Shown: one piece after another, positions 1 to 9,524 of the stretch | Layout: every line of letters starts with the position of its first letter | Numbering within the stretch: position 1 is the stretch's first letter | From: MWAR01 sp035388825 | GTDB lineage: Bacteria; Muiribacteriota; Ozemobacteria; Ozemobacterales; Ozemobacteraceae | Length of the DNA stretch: 64,000 nucleotides | NCBI GenBank assembly: GCA_035388825.1 | Contig: DAOOQQ010000001.1 | Span: 127,014 to 191,013, forward strand | Direction: 5' to 3' | The notes under the pieces: generated by a model | The model's input: only the letters and a program-made list of their open reading frames with translations | Told to the model about the DNA's origin: nothing | Database searches by the model: none | Program-made: the position numbers and the translations under genes

Positions 1-64
1 ATCATACCCGAATTTCAGAGGGCGTCTGGGGCGTCTTGTATCCGAGGGGTGAAAGAAGGGGGGG

Positions 65-3000
65 TCACCATTCGATATATGGCATTTTCCCTTCGAGATC
101 GAGGGACTGGTTAGGGGTTACCAGTTTTCTCTTCGGAACGAACTTTGTCGGTCGTTTCTGATCGGTATAGAGAGCTTTCTCGAACTGGACACCGTCGAAC
201 CAGACGCTGTGAGATGCCGTATCGGGAGATCGGTTTTGCAGGAGGACGTGGAAGCCTTCCGTCGTCGTTTGATCGATGGACATATCGAAGGATATATAAA
301 TTCTGAACCAGGTGAACTCTTCGCCGGGCACTCTCCCAGGCGTGGTATACGACTCCGTGACGCCCACATCGAAGCTCGTGGATGCCGTGAGACTTCCCCG
401 AGGGTCGATCGCCACATAATTCAGTTCTTTCATTGCCTTTGTCGGCGATGCGGTCTGGAAAAAGCCGATGGCGGCCGTTCCGGTGCCCGGGCAGACGAAC
501 GCCGAGAGAATGAATCGGGTTGGAGGAAGTGGCTCGATGGGGATACCCACGCCGTCGAGCTGGGTCGTCGAGGCGATCGTCTGATAGACAGAGCCCGAAG
601 CAAGACCGGAAATACCGCCGGTCACGACGCGACAGGTGAACGTGCAGATGTCGTTGGCTCCTCCCGTTCCCGAAAGGGTCTGACCGATTCCCGTATAATC
701 GCCGAGCGGCTGATTCCCATCAGATACATGAATATCTACGGTTATTGATCCATAGTCTCCCGGGGGGACAATCGCCGGAACAGATGTTTGATACGTGAGA
801 TCCGCCGATGGGATGACCTCCGCGAGGGAGGTCGAGAGATCTTGGAACGTCCAGACGAAGTTGGTCAATGACGTATTGCCGACATTCCGGAATCCGATTT
901 CCTTCGAGACATGGCCGCCGCGCGGGACGTCGCCGAAGGCGATGGTCGAGTCGAGGAAATCGAGGGAGTAGACCGGGTTGACGACGACCTTTGTTTGGAA
1001 TGTCGCGGAGGCCTCGTTCGAATCGATGGCTCCGTTTCCATTGTTGTCCCCCCAGAGCGTATGCGTGCCCTCGTAGGTGCCGGGGGGGGTGAACGGGCCG
1101 ATGGACAGCAATCCCGTGCAGTTTTGGGGGATCCCGACGAGCAGATCGAAGGGACTCGAGGGGGAGAAGGTGAGACCGGAAGATGCGATGATGCCGGTTC
1201 CGTCCGTCATATCCTTCGGTTTCCAGGCCATGCGCTGGAGCTTGATCTGGGAGGTGTTCGATGCGACGAACGGAGGAATCGTTCCACATGTCACGCCGGG
1301 GTTTTGGATGCCGAAGTCGACCAGGGGGGTGACACTGAGACTTTTTACCCCGACGGAGAGCTTGAGGAGGAGGAGAGCCGATACTTCCGAGGGCTGGTAG
1401 GAACCGATCGGAGCATCGATGTCTTCATAGATGCGTTGATTTCCGGCATAGTTTCCAGCCGGAGTCAGGTTGGGAATGGTGACGGAGACGGAAACGCTCG
1501 TCGAGGCTCCGACTGCCAAAGCGCCGATCGGAGCGAAGGCGATCTGGGCCGCCGGGATCGTGTCGCCGGAAGGATTCTGGAGCAGAGCGGTGACGACGCT
1601 CAGGGGCAACAACGGGATGTTGCCGGTGTTCGTGACCGTTGCCGTGCCCACGACGGTGGTATTGGCCGCGCCATACCCGAGATCGGGCGTCATGAGCTGC
1701 ACGGTGAGGGCCTTTTTCGCGTTCACCGTCAGATTCAGAACGGCCGTTGCGATGCCTTCGCCGACGCCGATCAGACCGTTGCCATCGGAATCGTTCCAGA
1801 CCGTCACCTCGCCGTTGGTGTAGTTTCCGGCCAGGGTGCCGGGCGGAATCGCGACGGACCAGTCGGTGTAGTTCGATTGATTGATCGGAAGATATCCGAT
1901 GGTTGAGGGCTGGAAAATGCTGGCCGTGGCAGGAATCGTCTGGGGGCCCGTCAACGGCAGCGTTGCCGTTGCCTTCAGATTGGAAATGGCCAGAGTTCCG
2001 GTGTTTTTCACGTTCAGTCGTATCAGAGGGGAGGTAATCGCGTTCGGGTCACCCACCGCCGTCACCGAGGGTTCGATGATGTCGAAGAGGATGTCGCCGA
2101 CCCGGCAGTGGATGAAGAAGGAACTTTTCGATTCCCCTGCGCCGATCGAGGTGTTGAGATCGAGGTCATCGAACAGCCAGGACATGCTCGCGAGATAATC
2201 GCCATAGGCCTGCAAGGCCGGCACCGTGATGGTGATGTCGCGAGAGAAGGTTCCCACATCGGCGGTGAAGGGATCGGGAACCAGAGGGGTGAACGAGTAG
2301 TTCGCCGCGCCAAGGGTGGTGGCTCCGTCTTTCAGATCCGCCTTCGTCCAGCGGAGCTTGTCGAGGGGAATGTTGCCGGTGTTCTTACAGAGGAAGGAAA
2401 CGGTACGGGTATTGTTGCGGGCCAGGTCGCCGAGCTCGACCGTCGGGGTCAGCACCTGCACGCCCCGATAGGGAAGCACGGTCACTTTGAGCACGAAAGA
2501 AGCGGAAGCCTCCCCTGTATCCCATTTGTCGTTGAAATTACTGTCTTCAAAGACCCAGTGTGTCCCGGAATAGGTGTTCGCGAAGGTTCCGCCGGGAACG
2601 TAGAGGGCGATGACCCCCGTTGCCGTTTGCCCCGGGTTGATGGTTCCCGGGGGGGCGAACACGATGCTGTCCGAGGCGATGGTGTGCCCAAGCCCGTCAT
2701 CGAGCGCGTGGATCACGGCGCGAATCCGGGTGAGCGGCAAGGTTCCGTTGTTGACGATCCCTTCTTTGAGGTTCGAAACGATCGTGGTCGGAGTGGCATT
2801 TCCCGCGTCGAGAATGGCGGGGGCGCAATTGAAACTGCGCGAACCGATCTTGAGCCTGATCTGGAACGAAGCGCTCGCTTCGCCGGCATCGATGGTTCCG
2901 TCGTTGTCGCTGTCTTCGAACAGCGACCATGTGGCGATATACGTCCCTAATGGGGCTGCCGGAGGGACGACGCCGGAAACGCTGGCGATATGCGCTGCAC

Positions 3001-6000
3001 CTATATCCAGATGGCCGGGGTTGGGCCCGGTGACGAGAAACGTGGCCGAGCTGGTGACGGGAACGAATTTGAGCTTGTCGAGGGGGATGTTTCCCCCGTT
3101 GAAGGAGTGACATAGAGCGGGAGTGATGATCTGATTGCGCTCCAAACCGCCGAGGTCGATGATGGGATCCGTCACGACGATCAGTTGAACGGCGTTGATG
3201 GTCGTCTGGACGTTGAAGAGAGCGTTGGGTTCGTTGAAATCCTGGTTGGAGTTGCCGTTGAGATCTTCATACACGCTCATGGTGGCAATGTACAGGCCGG
3301 CGGTCTGCATGTATGGAATAGACAAGGTGGCTGAAGCGAGCTTGAAGGCCGAGGCCGCAATTTTCCCAAGGGGGTCGGGAGAAAAATCCAGGTAGGCTTT
3401 GGAAAACGTGTCCGGACCGTTCAGATCCGTTTTGTTCCATTTCACGGCCGACAACTCGTAATTGCCGGTACTGTCCACGCGGAAGGTCAGGGGGCCGGCC
3501 GTTTCCCCAGGATTGCGATTTCCGAAGAGCAGAGCGGAGCTGGCAATCGAAATACTCCGTTGGTAAATCTTGATCGAGTTGGACACCGCCTTGTTGGAAG
3601 AGGTCGCGAGGCCGGTATTGACGTCGTATCCGGAGATGGAGGAAGAAAGCGATGCCGTCATCGAGAAGCTGCCGATTCCTGTGCCGGTGTTGGCCGTCGC
3701 CTGGAAGGTCCAGATGAAGGTTGACGAGCCACCGCCGTTGATCGAGGCGGACGCAGGTGTTGGGCCGCTCAGCCAGGAAATATCCCCTACGGAGAGGGGG
3801 GTCCGGAGGAGATCCGAGGGAACGGCTGGGGCAATCGTCGCCCCCGTCGCGATGACGTTGGTGGCGATCAGCGTGGCCGTCACGGTGTCTCCCACGAAAA
3901 TATCCGTCGTGGTGGGAGAGAGGGTCAGGTTGGCGGTCATCTGGGGAGGATCCTGAACCTCGAAATACTGGACGCCGATGACGGTGCCGACGACGGTGGG
4001 GGTTCCGGTGTCGATGGAAACGCGCCACTTTCGGGCGATCGTGGTGCCGAGAGTGGTTTTGAGTTCCCAGAGATCGTCGCAGACGCCAAATCCCCCGGAG
4101 TTGAGGGGCGGGGAGACCTTGATGGCCGCTCCACCGGTCTCGACGTTGTAGAATCTGATACAGTATGCCGTGTTCAGCGGCAGGTTGACGAACCGCGCAT
4201 AGACGGTCTGACCTTTGGTGAAGGTATATTGTTCGGGATTGTATGTCGCATTGGCGGAACAGATGCCCCGGACGGCATTGATGATCCATGCCCCCGTCGG
4301 GCCTCCGGAAATCGCGTATTTCACGGTGGGATGATTCGCGTCATGGGCGAGATACGAACCGGAGATCGTGACGTTGCCGACCGGAGATTCGGCGTCCACC
4401 GTGACGGTGAACGTGAAGGTTGCCGCCGTCCCACCGGGGAGGGTGAAGGGAAAAGCGTTGCCCAGCGTCTGGGTGTGCGTGCCGATGTCGAAGGAAAGGG
4501 ATGCCGCTTCGATCACGGCATCTGCCTGGCCGGCATTTCTGAGGCCCAGTTCGACCACCAGTCCCGTTTGGTTGCGGTAGACGGTCGTGTAGCTCTCCTT
4601 CACCGCCGTGATGGACAGATTCGGCTGGGTCTGAATGAGACAGCTGCGTGTCGAGGAGGCCGAGATGAGCAGGGCTTCGGAGTTGGCGTCGTAGCCGAAG
4701 CCGGATGCCGTCGCGATGAAGGTGCCGGCGGAGTTCGCCGTCAGCAGCCAGGAGAACGTGGCCGCGTTTCCGCTGGAAATATTGTGCGTCAGCGGGGAAT
4801 GACCGCCGACAAAGGTTGCGTTCCCCGTGCCGCCCGTCGTTGGCGGGTAGGGTTCGGCGCTGGTGATGTCGGCGCCGCCGATGTCGGAGAACGTCATGCT
4901 GGCGTTGAACGACTGGCCGACCGAAACCTTGGGGGGCATCGACAGTTCGACGGTCAAGCTTGCCGGGGTGACGACCTCGAAATTGTTTTCGCAGGATGTG
5001 ATGGTGTTGAGGGGGTTGGTGACCCGGACCGCCCAGATGCCGTAAAGAGAATCCTTGTTCAGAATAAGCTGGTGCGTGATGGTGCCCGATGCGTCGCTGG
5101 TCAGGGGGGGGGCTGTCGAGGCCACTTCGATCCCGTTCGGATCATACCAGCGAATGACGAATTCCTTCCAGGGCGCCAGGGACTCGGCTTTTGCATAGAC
5201 GATGCGCGTGGCAGCCCCTTCGGGGCGATTGAAGCTGTTCCAGACATACTGACAGCCGGGATCCTTGTAGGTTTTGATTTTTTCCGCGACGATCGTCCAG
5301 GTTGCGGGGTAGATCGCATACTCGTCTTCGATGGGGTCGTTGGTGTTGGAGTCCGTTCCCGCAACCCTGGCATCGACGGAGGACGAGCCGGTGACGGACA
5401 ACGGATTGATATCGACGCCATAGATGGCGGATGTCGCAAGACCGCCATAGAGTTCGATCGGACTGCCCGGTTTGGGGCAGTCGCGAGGATAGACGGCGTC
5501 GTAGTTCCCGAGCGAGAAGTAGGAAAGAAGATCGGACGTTTCCCAGCGGGCCATCGCCTCGCCCATGTTCCTCACCCGAAGCGTCACGGGAATATTGACC
5601 TGGCCGCGATAGACGATCGAAGAGGCGATGACGGATTCGAGGATGAACTCGGACGGATTCTGGATCGTCCAGGAGTCGAGAACGTCGGAATGGGCATCTC
5701 CGATGACTTCCCCGGAGAAAATATTGGTTCCCGATGCCGTGCCGTCGATGAGGGCGACCCCTGATGGGCTTTCCGGTCTGATGGTGATCAGGAAGGTGGC
5801 GATCATCGAACTCAGGCCGTCGAGACAATAGCCCGGAGACGGGGACTCCAGAATACGCGTGTACGTTCCGAGGGTGAAGGTCATCGTCGCGCCGGTGAAG
5901 GTGAAGCCGGATTCGCCGGTGTTCGAGATCATCATGCGGACCTTGACGTCCTGGCCCTTGTTCACGAACACGGGGGTGGTGTCGACCGCCGTGATCTGCA

Positions 6001-8899
6001 GGGCGGCCTTCGATCGGACCCGCCAGATATGCGGTTGATCGGCGTCGAGGTCGGCATACGTGAAACCGCCGCCGGTGCCGGTGGCGAGAGCCTGGATCGT
6101 CGCGGTGCCGACCGGGGAGTCGGGCCAGACGTCGACCGTGAACGTCGCATCGGATGCGACACCGGAAGGAATCGAGCCGGAAAGAATCGGTGAGGACAGC
6201 ACCTGGGTGTAACTGCCGAGAGAGAACGACAATTTGAGGTCACTGAGGGAGATTGCGACCGGGGTGTCGTTTTTGATTCGGACCGAAACGGGGATGCCGG
6301 TCTGCCCCTGAGATACGCCATCGGGGGTGTTGGCGTAGACGCGCTCGATCTTCAGGCTGCCGCATGAGATCGAGACCTTGTTGAGTGTCGGGGTGTTGCC
6401 CGCCGCGGCTTTCTGGAAGACGCAGCGATACTGGAGAAATCTGCTATCTGGGCTTGGGATCGGTGTTCCCGGGGATACGTTGTCGGTGTTGACGTTGAGG
6501 GCGAGCGCCTGCCATGCGCTCCAGGTCTGATCGGGAACAGGGGTCGAACCCGATCTCGTGTAGAAACTGAACCGCCCGCCCCCAGCGGTGATGTCATACA
6601 ACAAACGATCCCAGTTCGGCGTTCCGCTGCGGCTGTCGAAGACCGTCGAGTCGAAATGGCCGGCGAAACCCCAGCCGGTGCCGGCATCTTCGGGGGTTCC
6701 GGTCGTGAAGTCGACGGCGTTCTTGTACTGGAAAAACGACGTGGGGGCTTTGCCGATCCCTACGGTGAGGGGGGTGGACCAGAGGTAGTTCGAGCCGTTC
6801 ATGCGGGTGATGCCGCTCGTATGGTGGCTCGTGTCGTTGAGGCCGTTGTCGCTCCACAGGCCATCGTCGAACAGGGCGCCGGGGCTGAGATACTCGTATC
6901 GGAGGGCAATGTCGCCGCGGGCATAGAGCACGGCCTGATGAATGTAGATGTCGTAGGCGCGATTGTATCGATTGTTGCGCGAGTAGCAGATCAGGCGGTC
7001 GTTTGCGTTTCCCGCATCGGCCCGATAGGTATACAGGCCCGCATCCTGGGGGGTGGCGTTTCCCGTCATCGTGTCGCACCACATGGGGGCGATCATGCCG
7101 TTCGGGGCGTTGTTGCCCGTGAACGTTGCCCATGTGTTGGTCCAGGTGTTGAAGACCGCACCGGCAAGATGGCTGTTGGTGGAGTAATAGAAGGTCGTTC
7201 GGGTGATATCGAAAAAGGGGAACGTCCACGGCAGCGTGATGGTTGTTCCCGTGTCATCACCGGTCACCGCCAGCTTTGTAAAGACCGAGAGAGGATAGTT
7301 TTCAACGCCGGGAGGGAGGAGTTTGCGGGAATAATACTGGGTCCAGCTGTTCTGGGAAGTGCCATTGGTACTGTTCGCAAAGGCCGCCGGCGCGACGGTT
7401 CCGCCGCCCCAGAAAACCCAGTAATCACGCGATTGACTCTTCGGGAGGTTGCCGATGAGCGTCATTGCCGACTGATACACGGTTTTACGGCGGTAAATCC
7501 GTGTTACGTTCACCGTGGAGTTTGCACTGGCCCGATAGGCATGGACGCGTATGTAATACAAACCCGAGAGGCCGCTCACCGATAAGGTTGTTGTGGTGGC
7601 TGCAAATCTTCTGGTACGTCTGACCGAGGCGTCGGCAATGGTATGCGCCCCCATCTTGTTGGATGAAACGGTGAGCCAGGACTCATTGCCGTTGTTGTTG
7701 GCGCCAGTGTTTGTCCAATCTATGACGACCTCGTCCCAGTCTGTGAGATCGACGGGGGTGTCTGTCACAAAGGTGCTCTCTGCGCCGTTTGTTGTAGCCG
7801 TGAGGGTCAGCTGGGCAGCATTTTTCACGGCGGTGCTGGTCGGGTTCATATACCCCTGGACAATGGGGACGGACTCGACGCCCGCATTGTAGATATCCTG
7901 GGTGATCAGGTTCGATCCGTTGCTTGTGACACGGCACGGCACCTCGTTGCCCCACTCGTCGGCAACACGCACCTGCTGCTGAGCAGCTGCCAGAGTCGTT
8001 GGGAAGCCGGTTCCCCCGACCGTGATCTCCATCGGGGCATTGAGGCGTGATTCGATTCCGGGTTCGGTCACTGTTACGGGAGCGCGGTAGCGTCGGATGG
8101 CACCGTCGGCGAAGTTCACTGCGGTTACATCATTTGCATTGATCTGTGTCATGACGCGGGCCGTCGCGTTGTTGAACATGGATGAAGCCGTATCGTCGAC
8201 AAACGTGGGGGTCGTGTCGACAGTGAATCCGTTGGAAGAACACACCGAGGTTCCGTAGGCACCCAGATAGCCCGCAGAATCCTGAACTTTCACCGTGACG
8301 TAATAGGTTTTTCCGACCTCAAGATTGAGGCCGGTGAACGTGTATTCCGTCGCGTGTCCGACATCTTTGAAGGGAACGACGTTATCTTTGCCGGGTATCG
8401 TGGAAAGACCGACGAAGGTCTTCACCAGCTCGCCGGGATAAATTGGCCATCTGGCCCAGACCGAGAATTCGGTGCGATAGGTCTGAACGTCAGTTGTTGC
8501 CCCATCGAGAGGCCAGAAACGCGTAACTTCGGTCGACCATGCACTGGTTCCTCCACTGTTTTCGTCGCAAACAGCGTAGTAATACGTTGTTCCTGGAACG
8601 GCCGTCGTATCAGTATAATTCTGTTCCGTCGTGTAAAACGTTGCGTTGGTGTACGGGCCGCCGGAGGTGAGCGAACGGCCGATCTGATAGCGGATGAATG
8701 TCGTGGCTCCATCGTTCCCGCCGTCGGACCATTCCAGATAATTGCCGGCGGCGCCGGTCTCGAGCCGGAGTTCGATCGGCGGAAGAGCCTGTCCGAACGC
8801 CGCTGCCGAGGAGAGCAGAAGAGTGGCGACGAGAAAAAGGAGGGATCGGAGCCGGCGTGCGGGAGTGGGCAGGTATTTCTTGTCGAGAGCGTTCATCAT
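65..8899 (-). CDS. Giant secreted repeat protein (FN3, CARDB-like and EF-hand-bearing Ig-like modules)
   Basis: A 2,944-residue exported protein of unknown specific role, probably a cell-surface or extracellular adhesin/structural protein. The N-terminus has a basic stretch and a hydrophobic core ending near AAAFGQ, a typical signal peptide. A fibronectin type III-like region follows (about residues 38-130), then a long middle part with several CARDB-like modules. The C-terminal third has about eight repeats of roughly 110 residues sharing an NTGN-L core. Several of these end in a loop of the form DSDNDGTIDAGE, which matches an EF-hand loop. The last 170 residues include WFDGVQFEKA, reminiscent of carbohydrate-binding/lectin-like domains. 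The reading frame extends upstream, but the ATG at 8899 overlaps the stop of the upstream gene (ATGA) and gives a clean signal peptide. No membrane anchor or sorting signal is visible at the C-terminus. Confidence 0.85.
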   Translation of the reverse strand: MMNALDKKYLPTPARRLRSLLFLVATLLLSSAAAFGQALPPIELRLETGAAGNYLEWSDGGNDGATTFIRYQIGRSLTSGGPYTNATFYTTEQNYTDTTAVPGTTYYYAVCDENSGGTSAWSTEVTRFWPLDGATTDVQTYRTEFSVWARWPIYPGELVKTFVGLSTIPGKDNVVPFKDVGHATEYTFTGLNLEVGKTYYVTVKVQDSAGYLGAYGTSVCSSNGFTVDTTPTFVDDTASSMFNNATARVMTQINANDVTAVNFADGAIRRYRAPVTVTEPGIESRLNAPMEITVGGTGFPTTLAAAQQQVRVADEWGNEVPCRVTSNGSNLITQDIYNAGVESVPIVQGYMNPTSTAVKNAAQLTLTATTNGAESTFVTDTPVDLTDWDEVVIDWTNTGANNNGNESWLTVSSNKMGAHTIADASVRRTRRFAATTTTLSVSGLSGLYYIRVHAYRASANSTVNVTRIYRRKTVYQSAMTLIGNLPKSQSRDYWVFWGGGTVAPAAFANSTNGTSQNSWTQYYSRKLLPPGVENYPLSVFTKLAVTGDDTGTTITLPWTFPFFDITRTTFYYSTNSHLAGAVFNTWTNTWATFTGNNAPNGMIAPMWCDTMTGNATPQDAGLYTYRADAGNANDRLICYSRNNRYNRAYDIYIHQAVLYARGDIALRYEYLSPGALFDDGLWSDNGLNDTSHHTSGITRMNGSNYLWSTPLTVGIGKAPTSFFQYKNAVDFTTGTPEDAGTGWGFAGHFDSTVFDSRSGTPNWDRLLYDITAGGGRFSFYTRSGSTPVPDQTWSAWQALALNVNTDNVSPGTPIPSPDSRFLQYRCVFQKAAAGNTPTLNKVSISCGSLKIERVYANTPDGVSQGQTGIPVSVRIKNDTPVAISLSDLKLSFSLGSYTQVLSSPILSGSIPSGVASDATFTVDVWPDSPVGTATIQALATGTGGGFTYADLDADQPHIWRVRSKAALQITAVDTTPVFVNKGQDVKVRMMISNTGESGFTFTGATMTFTLGTYTRILESPSPGYCLDGLSSMIATFLITIRPESPSGVALIDGTASGTNIFSGEVIGDAHSDVLDSWTIQNPSEFILESVIASSIVYRGQVNIPVTLRVRNMGEAMARWETSDLLSYFSLGNYDAVYPRDCPKPGSPIELYGGLATSAIYGVDINPLSVTGSSSVDARVAGTDSNTNDPIEDEYAIYPATWTIVAEKIKTYKDPGCQYVWNSFNRPEGAATRIVYAKAESLAPWKEFVIRWYDPNGIEVASTAPPLTSDASGTITHQLILNKDSLYGIWAVRVTNPLNTITSCENNFEVVTPASLTVELSMPPKVSVGQSFNASMTFSDIGGADITSAEPYPPTTGGTGNATFVGGHSPLTHNISSGNAATFSWLLTANSAGTFIATASGFGYDANSEALLISASSTRSCLIQTQPNLSITAVKESYTTVYRNQTGLVVELGLRNAGQADAVIEAASLSFDIGTHTQTLGNAFPFTLPGGTAATFTFTVTVDAESPVGNVTISGSYLAHDANHPTVKYAISGGPTGAWIINAVRGICSANATYNPEQYTFTKGQTVYARFVNLPLNTAYCIRFYNVETGGAAIKVSPPLNSGGFGVCDDLWELKTTLGTTIARKWRVSIDTGTPTVVGTVIGVQYFEVQDPPQMTANLTLSPTTTDIFVGDTVTATLIATNVIATGATIAPAVPSDLLRTPLSVGDISWLSGPTPASASINGGGSSTFIWTFQATANTGTGIGSFSMTASLSSSISGYDVNTGLATSSNKAVSNSIKIYQRSISIASSALLFGNRNPGETAGPLTFRVDSTGNYELSAVKWNKTDLNGPDTFSKAYLDFSPDPLGKIAASAFKLASATLSIPYMQTAGLYIATMSVYEDLNGNSNQDFNEPNALFNVQTTINAVQLIVVTDPIIDLGGLERNQIITPALCHSFNGGNIPLDKLKFVPVTSSATFLVTGPNPGHLDIGAAHIASVSGVVPPAAPLGTYIATWSLFEDSDNDGTIDAGEASASFQIRLKIGSRSFNCAPAILDAGNATPTTIVSNLKEGIVNNGTLPLTRIRAVIHALDDGLGHTIASDSIVFAPPGTINPGQTATGVIALYVPGGTFANTYSGTHWVFEDSNFNDKWDTGEASASFVLKVTVLPYRGVQVLTPTVELGDLARNNTRTVSFLCKNTGNIPLDKLRWTKADLKDGATTLGAANYSFTPLVPDPFTADVGTFSRDITITVPALQAYGDYLASMSWLFDDLDLNTSIGAGESKSSFFIHCRVGDILFDIIEPSVTAVGDPNAITSPLIRLNVKNTGTLAISNLKATATLPLTGPQTIPATASIFQPSTIGYLPINQSNYTDWSVAIPPGTLAGNYTNGEVTVWNDSDGNGLIGVGEGIATAVLNLTVNAKKALTVQLMTPDLGYGAANTTVVGTATVTNTGNIPLLPLSVVTALLQNPSGDTIPAAQIAFAPIGALAVGASTSVSVSVTIPNLTPAGNYAGNQRIYEDIDAPIGSYQPSEVSALLLLKLSVGVKSLSVTPLVDFGIQNPGVTCGTIPPFVASNTSQIKLQRMAWKPKDMTDGTGIIASSGLTFSPSSPFDLLVGIPQNCTGLLSIGPFTPPGTYEGTHTLWGDNNGNGAIDSNEASATFQTKVVVNPVYSLDFLDSTIAFGDVPRGGHVSKEIGFRNVGNTSLTNFVWTFQDLSTSLAEVIPSADLTYQTSVPAIVPPGDYGSITVDIHVSDGNQPLGDYTGIGQTLSGTGGANDICTFTCRVVTGGISGLASGSVYQTIASTTQLDGVGIPIEPLPPTRFILSAFVCPGTGTAAIGFFQTASPTKAMKELNYVAIDPRGSLTASTSFDVGVTESYTTPGRVPGEEFTWFRIYISFDMSIDQTTTEGFHVLLQNRSPDTASHSVWFDGVQFEKALYTDQKRPTKFVPKRKLVTPNQSLDLEGKMPYIEW
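282..295. repeat. ATA-N8-TAT site 1
   Basis: Spacer TCGAAGGA, near the 3' end of the giant protein gene. Part of an AT-rich patch with GATATATAAA. Confidence 0.6.
732..745. repeat. ATA-N8-TAT site 2
   Basis: Spacer TCTACGGT, in the giant protein gene. No further site occurs for the next 10 kb. Confidence 0.6.
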
Positions 8900-9384
8900 T
8901 CGTCTTTCTTTCGATAGTCGCGATACAGGGCGGCGCTTTGCCAAACAAAGGCAGCAAGAATGCCTGCGAGAGCGAGATACTTGAGAAGGGTGAGAAGGTG
9001 GTCGTGAACGGAGGCTTGGGGCTCAGGAGGGGGCAACGGCACCGGGGAGGGCGACGGTCGCGGGGCAACCAGAGTCGGGTTGTCCACCCAGGGCGGCTTG
9101 GGAAGCGATGGGTCTGTCGACTGTGCCAGAAGCCAGTATTTTCGGGCGTTCTGGATGTCTCCGGTTGCTGCCGCCTTCTTGGCTTTCCCGAGAAGGTGGA
9201 TCACGCGGGGCGTGAGGCCGGTCTGCGGGGGGGCACCGAGAAGCGTGGAGGAAAAGGCGAGAATGACAAAGATCAGAAAAACCAGCAGGAGGCCGATTCG
9301 TTGACCTTTTTTGATGATGGATGGAAGCATGGAGGGTGAATGGAGTGTGAGTGACATAGCTTCTGATACAAACCTCAACTTCAT
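8896..9384 (-). CDS. Small two-membrane-segment protein upstream of the giant protein
   Basis: I do not recognise a family. The protein (about 162 residues from this start) has a hydrophobic segment near the N-terminus (IGLLLVFLIFVILAFSSTLL), then a short helical stretch resembling half a TPR (LLGKAKKAAATGDIQNARKY), a proline-rich linker and a second membrane segment (LALAGILAAFVWQSAALY) before a charged tail ending YRKKDE. It ends in a 4-base ATGA overlap with the giant protein gene, so the two are translationally coupled and may form a presentation or export pair. The start is uncertain: ATGs at 9384, 9357 and 9330 are all possible and none has a strong ribosome binding site. A run of eight T and a TACAAT box lie just upstream on this strand. 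Confidence 0.6.
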   Translation of the reverse strand: MKLRFVSEAMSLTLHSPSMLPSIIKKGQRIGLLLVFLIFVILAFSSTLLGAPPQTGLTPRVIHLLGKAKKAAATGDIQNARKYWLLAQSTDPSLPKPPWVDNPTLVAPRPSPSPVPLPPPEPQASVHDHLLTLLKYLALAGILAAFVWQSAALYRDYRKKDE

Positions 9385-9524
9385 CTTACCATAAGGAACC
9401 TCGGGGATTGTAAAAAAAATACAGCGTCGTCGGAAGGAACTTGCCGACATACGAATGAATCACGATGGTATGATGCGAGATCATGTTCGCGGATGTTGCA
9501 GGTCACTCCTTCAGGAAACCTCCG

